From the NCBI GenBank assembly GCA_020722485.1, contig DYKS01000011.1, positions 1 through 17,870 on the forward strand: a DNA stretch of 17,870 nt. Direction: 5' to 3'. This stretch comes from Candidatus Elulimicrobium sp. (GTDB lineage: Bacteria; Patescibacteriota; Minisyncoccia; Moranbacterales; UBA9337). Position numbers and translations under genes: made by a program. This document shows, one piece after another, positions 13,831 through 17,870 of this stretch; position 1 is the stretch's first letter, and each line of letters opens with the position of its first letter. Under the pieces are notes generated by a model. That model did not search any database, was not told the origin of the DNA, and saw nothing but the letters and a program-made list of their open reading frames with translations.

Positions 13831-14952
13831 CTAATTAAACACTCCCGCCACCGCTTTTGCCGCGCGTTTATCCAAAGCTCTCGGTATTATTTTAACACGA
13901 TTCGGTTTTTTTACCAAAGCGGCTAACGCGCGCGCCGCCGCCAACTTGTGTTTATCAGAAATATTTTTTACTCGCTTATCCAACGCGCCGCGAAAAATTC
14001 CAGGAAAAACTAATACATTATTAATTTGATTAGGGAAATCCGATCTTCCAGTCGCTATAATATAAGCGCCTCCGCGCTTCGCTTCTGCCGGCATAATTTC
14101 AGGAACAGGATTGCTCATCGCGAAAACAATCGCCCGTTCATTCATTTGTTTTATATCTTCCGCTTTTAAAAGGTTAGGCGCTGAAACCCCGATAAAAACA
14201 TCCGCGCCTCGTAGAATAGAACTTAGATTTCCTTTTTCTTTTTCCGGATTGGTCACGATAGACATCTTTTCTTTAATCCAATTCATTCCTTCCGAGCGAC
14301 CGGCGTAAATCGCGCCTTTAGTATCTGATAAAATAATTTTTTTTGCCCCGTATTTTAAAAGCAATTTAGCGATAGCGATACCAGCCGCGCCAGCGCCGGA
14401 AATAACTATTTTAATTTTATAAATTTTTTTATTTACGACTTTTAACGCATTAATAAGTCCTGCTAAAACCACAATGGCTGTTCCATGCTGATCATCATGA
14501 AAAACTGGAATATCCAATTCTTTTTTTAATCTTTCTTCTATCTCAAAACAACGTGGCGCGGAAATATCTTCCAGATTAATACCACCAAAAGTGGGCGCGA
14601 TTGCTTTTATAATTTTAATTATTTCTTCCGTTTCTTGAGTATTTAAAACAATCGGAAAAGCATCCACTTTTCCCAATTCTTTAAACAATAACGCTTTGCC
14701 TTCCATTACCGGCAACGCTCCTTCCGGACCAAGATTGCCCAATCCCAAAACAGCGCTTCCATCTGAAACCACCGCCACCGTATTTTTTCTAATGGTGTAT
14801 TGAAAAGAAAGTTTCTTATCTTCAGCCACCGCCGCGGAAACTTTTGCCACACCGGGAGTGTATAAAACAGACAAAGTTTCTTTTGTTAGTTTCTTTTTGG
14901 ATTTAATTTCGATTTTTCCTCCTAGTTTGCGAGAAATTTCTATAGGATCCAT
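13831..14952 (-). CDS. NAD(P)-dependent malic enzyme
   Basis: This 373-residue enzyme oxidatively decarboxylates malate to pyruvate with reduction of NAD or NADP. It is of the short bacterial/archaeal type, without the phosphotransacetylase-like tail of MaeB. Seen: LYTPGVA (30-36, catalytic Tyr), VSDGSAVLGLGNLGPEGALPVMEGK with Lys86, the metal ligands NLEDI (126-130) and FHDDQHGTA (151-159), and the nucleotide loop SGAGAAGIAIA (185-195) ending at LSDTKG with Asp210. The Asp suggests NAD but does not prove it. SNPVPEI and the LVFPGIFRGALD segment complete the family pattern. It lies 19 bp downstream of trxB. In a fermentative CPR-like cell it would link C4 acids to pyruvate and a reduced cofactor. 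Confidence 0.95.
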   Translation of the reverse strand: MDPIEISRKLGGKIEIKSKKKLTKETLSVLYTPGVAKVSAAVAEDKKLSFQYTIRKNTVAVVSDGSAVLGLGNLGPEGALPVMEGKALLFKELGKVDAFPIVLNTQETEEIIKIIKAIAPTFGGINLEDISAPRCFEIEERLKKELDIPVFHDDQHGTAIVVLAGLINALKVVNKKIYKIKIVISGAGAAGIAIAKLLLKYGAKKIILSDTKGAIYAGRSEGMNWIKEKMSIVTNPEKEKGNLSSILRGADVFIGVSAPNLLKAEDIKQMNERAIVFAMSNPVPEIMPAEAKRGGAYIIATGRSDFPNQINNVLVFPGIFRGALDKRVKNISDKHKLAAARALAALVKKPNRVKIIPRALDKRAAKAVAGVFN

Positions 14953-14971
14953 AAATGTAAATTTATTATTA

Positions 14972-15883
14972 TTAAGAATTCATTTTTAATTTTTTATAAA
15001 CGCTACCCGCCGCCACCGCGCCTTCAGCTACAGCGGTGATGATTTGACGAAATTTATTGGAACCAGTGGTCACGTCTCCGGCAGCGTAAACATTTTCCAC
15101 ATTGGTCGCTTGCGTTTGATCTACTTTAATGTAATCCTGATCATCCACTTCCACTCCTAAATCCTTAGCGATAGTCACGCCAGGAATAGAACCAATTTCA
15201 ATAAAAATCCCTTCCACTGATAATTTTTTCCTTTCTCCTTTTTCTTCGTAAATTATACCGGAAACTTTATTATCGCCTACAATTTCTTTTACCTCTGAAC
15301 AACAAACTTTTTCTATTTTGGAATTTTGATTAAGCTGATATTCCCAGGAAGGATTCCAATTAAAAGAATCGCGATATAAAAGATAAACTCTCTCAACAAA
15401 TTCAGCCAAATGAATAGCCGCTGTCGCCGCCGCATCGCCGCCGCCTACCACCGCTACTTTGCGATTACGAAAAAACATTGCGTCGCAAGTGGCGCAATAA
15501 GAAACACCTTTCCCGACATATTTTTCTTCGCCGGGAATATTCATTTTTCTCGGCCGCATTCCCAACGCTAAAATCAACGCTTTAGCCGTGTATTCTTTGC
15601 CCCCTTGAGTAAAAACTTTGAAACCGTCATCTATTTTTTCCGTTCGCTCCACTTCATCTTGAATTATTTCCGCTCCCAATTCTTTAGCTTGAGCAATAAA
15701 TTTATCCATTAACTCCCGACCAGAAATAGATTTTTCTCCCGCCCAATTCTCAATTCGGGACGCTTCCGTCACCTGCCCTCCAATCTCGCTTCCAATTACC
15801 AGATGATCTAATTTATAACGAGAAGCGTAAATGGAGGCTCCTAGTCCAGCCGGACCAGCTCCAATAATGATAAGCTCTTTCAT
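14972..15883 (-). CDS. trxB: Thioredoxin reductase-like flavoprotein, altered NADPH motif
   Basis: This 303-residue low-molecular-weight thioredoxin reductase has FAD motif GAGPAGLGASIYA (8-20), GGQV, the redox disulfide CATC (130-133) followed by DAMFF, the second dinucleotide fold GGGDAA (147-152), and the C-terminal FAD motif NVYAAGDVTTG with the RQIITAVAEGAVAA helix. In NADPH-type enzymes the strand after GGG-xA is followed by HRRDxxRA. Here it reads LLYRDSFNWNP (168-178), so only one arginine of the cluster remains. NADH use or another electron donor is possible. No thioredoxin gene is in the window. It lies 11 bp after ftsX and 19 bp before the malic enzyme gene. Fold and disulfide are sure; cofactor is open. 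Confidence 0.94.
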   Translation of the reverse strand: MKELIIIGAGPAGLGASIYASRYKLDHLVIGSEIGGQVTEASRIENWAGEKSISGRELMDKFIAQAKELGAEIIQDEVERTEKIDDGFKVFTQGGKEYTAKALILALGMRPRKMNIPGEEKYVGKGVSYCATCDAMFFRNRKVAVVGGGDAAATAAIHLAEFVERVYLLYRDSFNWNPSWEYQLNQNSKIEKVCCSEVKEIVGDNKVSGIIYEEKGERKKLSVEGIFIEIGSIPGVTIAKDLGVEVDDQDYIKVDQTQATNVENVYAAGDVTTGSNKFRQIITAVAEGAVAAGSVYKKLKMNS

Positions 15884-15894
15884 AATTTTTTAGA

Positions 15895-16800
15895 TTAAAT
15901 TTTTAAGTATTTACGAATAGCCAGAAAACTGCTCACTGCCCCCAAAAACAACCCTGCCAAAAAATTACCCGCTAGTATGATTGGCAAATATTTCAAATAA
16001 AAGAAAGAAAAATTTTCCCTACCAAAGATTTTTTCAAATTGAAATTCGCCAGATTTAATAGTAACCAATATTAGCAAAGAAGACAATAAAGCGGCAACAG
16101 CCCCATAAAAAATTCCCTCCACCAGTGAAGGAACTTGTATATATAAATTAGACGCGCCTACCAACCGCATCACTTCAAACTCTTGTTTGCGCGAATACAT
16201 ATTCATCCGTAAAGCGTTGGCGACGGTAAAATAAGAAATTAATAAAAAAATCGCCACTAAAAATATTTCCATTTTTTTCAAAAAAGCGACAGTCTTATTC
16301 AAATTTTCTATACTTCTTTTGTTGCGTTCATAATTAATACCGTTTATTTTATCTTTAAAAGAAGAATTTTCCACTAAATTTTTAATAGTTTCATATTGAG
16401 AAGATTCTCGGGCGACAACTATCAAGGAAGACAAAAGCGGGTTTTCGCCTACTTCTTTCACCGCCGATTCGATAGCTTCATCTTTAATCGCTAACAATTC
16501 ATCTAACGCTTTGTTTTTGGAAACATATTCCACGCTTTTGACTTCCGATAAAGTTCTTAAAAAACTTTGCGCTTCCAAAATTTCAGCTTCACTTACATCG
16601 TCATTGAAATCAATGGCGATATTAAATTTTTCTTCCACGCTTTTGGCGGTCAAATTTCCAATTACAATTAAAACCAAAATTGCGCTAATAACATAAAAAG
16701 AAAAGGTAAGAGTGAGAATAGTTGTCAAACTCAACCAACGATGGCGCGCGATATTCTTAATTCCTTCTTTAATAGATCTTCCTAATTTTAAAATTTTCAT
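15895..16800 (-). CDS. ftsX: Cell division protein FtsX
   Basis: This 301-residue ABC-type membrane subunit, with FtsE, transmits cytoplasmic ATP hydrolysis to periplasmic peptidoglycan hydrolases at the septum. Four membrane helices are visible (about 24-50, 176-198, 225-249, 272-294), with a large extracellular loop (51-175) containing the family motif NPLLSSL (120-126). Between helices 2 and 3 lies the conserved EFEVMRLVGASNLYIQVPSLVEG segment (207-229, the FtsE-contact and domain signature). Length is typical. It is separated from ftsE by 326 bp instead of the usual overlap or short gap, because a repeat element lies between. No Shine-Dalgarno; a TATAAT inside the element (16844-16849) faces this gene. 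Confidence 0.95.
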   Translation of the reverse strand: MKILKLGRSIKEGIKNIARHRWLSLTTILTLTFSFYVISAILVLIVIGNLTAKSVEEKFNIAIDFNDDVSEAEILEAQSFLRTLSEVKSVEYVSKNKALDELLAIKDEAIESAVKEVGENPLLSSLIVVARESSQYETIKNLVENSSFKDKINGINYERNKRSIENLNKTVAFLKKMEIFLVAIFLLISYFTVANALRMNMYSRKQEFEVMRLVGASNLYIQVPSLVEGIFYGAVAALLSSLLILVTIKSGEFQFEKIFGRENFSFFYLKYLPIILAGNFLAGLFLGAVSSFLAIRKYLKI

Positions 16801-16813
16801 TTTTTTATTTGAT

Positions 16814-17007
16814 ATTTTTAAAACTTACGCGTTTGATAAAAAAATTATACTTTTATGTTATCCCCGCGTTTCTATTGTCATTCCCGCTTTCCTTATTTCA
16901 TTCCCGCGAAGGCGGAAATCCAGTCCTTTTTATTCATCGCGTATAAATTAGATTCCGCCTCAAACGCCAAATAACAAATCAAACGCATAAGTCCTAAATT
17001 TTTAAAA
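16814..17007. mobile_element. MITE-like repeat element, copy 2, between ftsE and ftsX
   Basis: The 326-bp gap 16801-17126 has no gene. It contains a roughly 174-bp element with terminal inverted repeats: 16821-16837 against 16978-16994, 14 of 17 matching, with only transitions differing. ATTTTTAAAA occurs directly outside or overlapping each end (16814-16823, 16998-17007) and could be a target duplication, although it is low-complexity. Inside are three ATYCCCGC units about 16-20 bp apart, the 20-bp palindrome at 16900-16919, and AATCCAGTCCTTTTTATT then AGATTCCG, all shared with the left-edge copy. No transposase is encoded, so any movement would be in trans. Positions 17008-17126 show nothing but a weak GCGC-stem. 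Confidence 0.65.
16900..16919. repeat. ATTCCC-N8-GGAAAT palindromic unit (dRS3-like form)
   Basis: ATTCCCGCGAAGGCGGAAAT is a 20-bp imperfect palindrome (one internal mismatch) in the middle of the ftsE-ftsX element. Its partner at 224-243 is better paired. The layout resembles the ATTCCC-N8-GGGAAT unit known in Neisseria (dRS3) and similar repeats seen in many unrelated genomes; common descent is not implied. Confidence 0.6.
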
Positions 17008-17126
17008 TTTTACTTTTATTTTTAATTTTTATTTCAAAAATCAGTTTCACCATAGCAACAAAATGTCAGAAAAAAACTTTAAAAAACGAAACAAACTCTC
17101 CCAAAATTATCGGCGCGGGAAGCGCT

Positions 17127-17807
17127 TTAAATGACATACTTTCCTTTTTTTTGATCACCAACTATTCTTCCTTTATCCATTGTTACCACTCGGCGATTAA
17201 CCTCGTTAATTATTTCTTTATCATGAGAAGCCAAAATAACCGTAGTGCCTAATTCATTGATTTTCAAAAGCAATTTGACTATATCTAAACTGGATTTGGG
17301 ATCCAGATTACCAGTCGGCTCATCAGCGATAATTACCAATGGATTATGAATAAGCGCGCGCGCCAAAGAAACTTTCTGTTGTTCTCCTCCGCTTAATTGG
17401 CGGGGATATTTTGCCAGTTTATCAGTCAAACCCACAATATCCAAAATTTCCGGCACTTTTTCATTGATCGATTCCGCAGTTTCTCCGGCTACTTCCAACG
17501 CGTAAGAAATATTTTCAAAAACCGTTTTGTAATCCAATAACTTGAAATCTTGGAAAACCGTTCCGAAATTTCTTCTAAAATAAGGCAAATGCTTTTTTTT
17601 GATCGTAGAAATATCTCGCTCGTTAAAATAAACTTTTCCGAACGTGGGTTGTTCTTCAGCGTAAATCAGTTTAAGCAAAGTGGATTTTCCGGCGCCACTG
17701 GCGCCCACGATGGAGACAAATTCATTTTCTCCTATAAATAAATTTATATTTTCTAAAACCGGAATATCTTCTGAAAAAAATTTACTAACATTTTCAAACT
17801 TTATCAT
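17127..17807 (-). CDS. ftsE: Cell division ATP-binding protein FtsE
   Basis: This 226-residue ABC ATPase pairs with FtsX at the divisome. Seen in order: an aromatic A-loop region (FFSEDIPVLENI), Walker A GASGAGKST (35-43), the Q-loop VFQDF with Gln86, the ABC signature LSGGEQQ (138-144), Walker B VIIADEP (158-164), NLDP D-loop, and the H-loop ASHD with His195. FRRNFGTVFQDFKLL is the usual FtsE form and separates it from other ABC ATPases. Length is typical. An extended -10 promoter lies at 17840-17868, with a leader of about 25 nt and no Shine-Dalgarno. ftsX follows on the same strand after the repeat element. Confidence 0.96.
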   Translation of the reverse strand: MIKFENVSKFFSEDIPVLENINLFIGENEFVSIVGASGAGKSTLLKLIYAEEQPTFGKVYFNERDISTIKKKHLPYFRRNFGTVFQDFKLLDYKTVFENISYALEVAGETAESINEKVPEILDIVGLTDKLAKYPRQLSGGEQQKVSLARALIHNPLVIIADEPTGNLDPKSSLDIVKLLLKINELGTTVILASHDKEIINEVNRRVVTMDKGRIVGDQKKGKYVI

Positions 17808-17839
17808 AAACTTTTTTTGGATTTTTAATTTTCAATTTC

Positions 17840-17868
17840 ATTATAGCATTTTTTTAAAAAAACAACAA
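17840..17868 (-). promoter_or_regulatory. Promoter of ftsE (extended -10)
   Basis: Minus strand TTGTTG (17863-17868, weak -35), 17-bp spacer ending TGC, then a perfect TATAAT (17840-17845). The TG one base before the hexamer makes an extended -10. The expected start is about 25 nt before the ftsE ATG. Confidence 0.6.
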
Positions 17869-17870
17869 AT

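Noticed and set aside
16860..16920. CRISPR-like spacing of ATYCCCGC units
   Set aside because: There are only three short imperfect units, with no constant repeat of 24 bp or more, no spacers and no cas genes. They are internal parts of the dispersed element.

Overview
This is an AT-rich bacterial chromosome segment that most resembles a Candidate Phyla Radiation (Patescibacteria, probably Parcubacteria-like) genome. The basis is inference from several traits: a compact gene set, a short ATP synthase delta subunit, almost no Shine-Dalgarno sequences, AT-rich spacers, and dispersed ATTCCCGC-type palindromic repeats. The standard genetic code fits: uppS ends at TGA, and nothing suggests UGA reassignment. 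All genes but one lie on the minus strand, so the window is best read from right to left.

Right part (17870 to 11524, minus). ftsE and ftsX (divisome ABC-type regulator) are separated by an unusual 326-bp gap that holds a MITE-like repeat element. trxB (thioredoxin reductase-like) and a malic enzyme gene follow at 11-19 bp spacing. After a 187-bp gap with a hairpin come yjbQ, pcm (protein-isoaspartate methyltransferase) and mltG (peptidoglycan endolytic transglycosylase), again tightly spaced.

Middle (11523 to 8920). The only plus-strand gene encodes an RmlA-like nucleotidyltransferase domain fused to a two-helix membrane anchor and coiled coil. It has a good sigma70-type promoter and ends at a hairpin/T-run shared with the convergent mltG. 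Divergent from it is a trans-polyprenyl diphosphate synthase.

Left part (8919 to 331, minus). uppS (cis-prenyltransferase) overlaps atpZ, the first gene of a complete F1Fo ATP synthase operon: atpZ-B-E-F-H-A-G-D-C. The c-subunit residues point to proton coupling. Long structured spacers surround atpE, a (TTA)10 microsatellite lies before atpD, and a solo copy of the mobile-repeat terminus lies between atpA and atpG. Last comes a small CaMKII-association-domain/SnoaL-like protein, the only gene with a strong Shine-Dalgarno. The left edge (1-330) carries a second, inverted copy of the dispersed repeat.

Functionally the window combines energy coupling (ATP synthase, malic enzyme), envelope building (prenyl diphosphate synthases, nucleotide-sugar enzyme, MltG, FtsEX) and protein or redox maintenance (Pcm, TrxB). 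No tRNA, rRNA, CRISPR array or phage gene was seen. The most unusual items are the membrane-anchored RmlA fusion, the repeat family that interrupts ftsEX and left a terminus inside the ATP synthase operon, and the hairpins around atpE.
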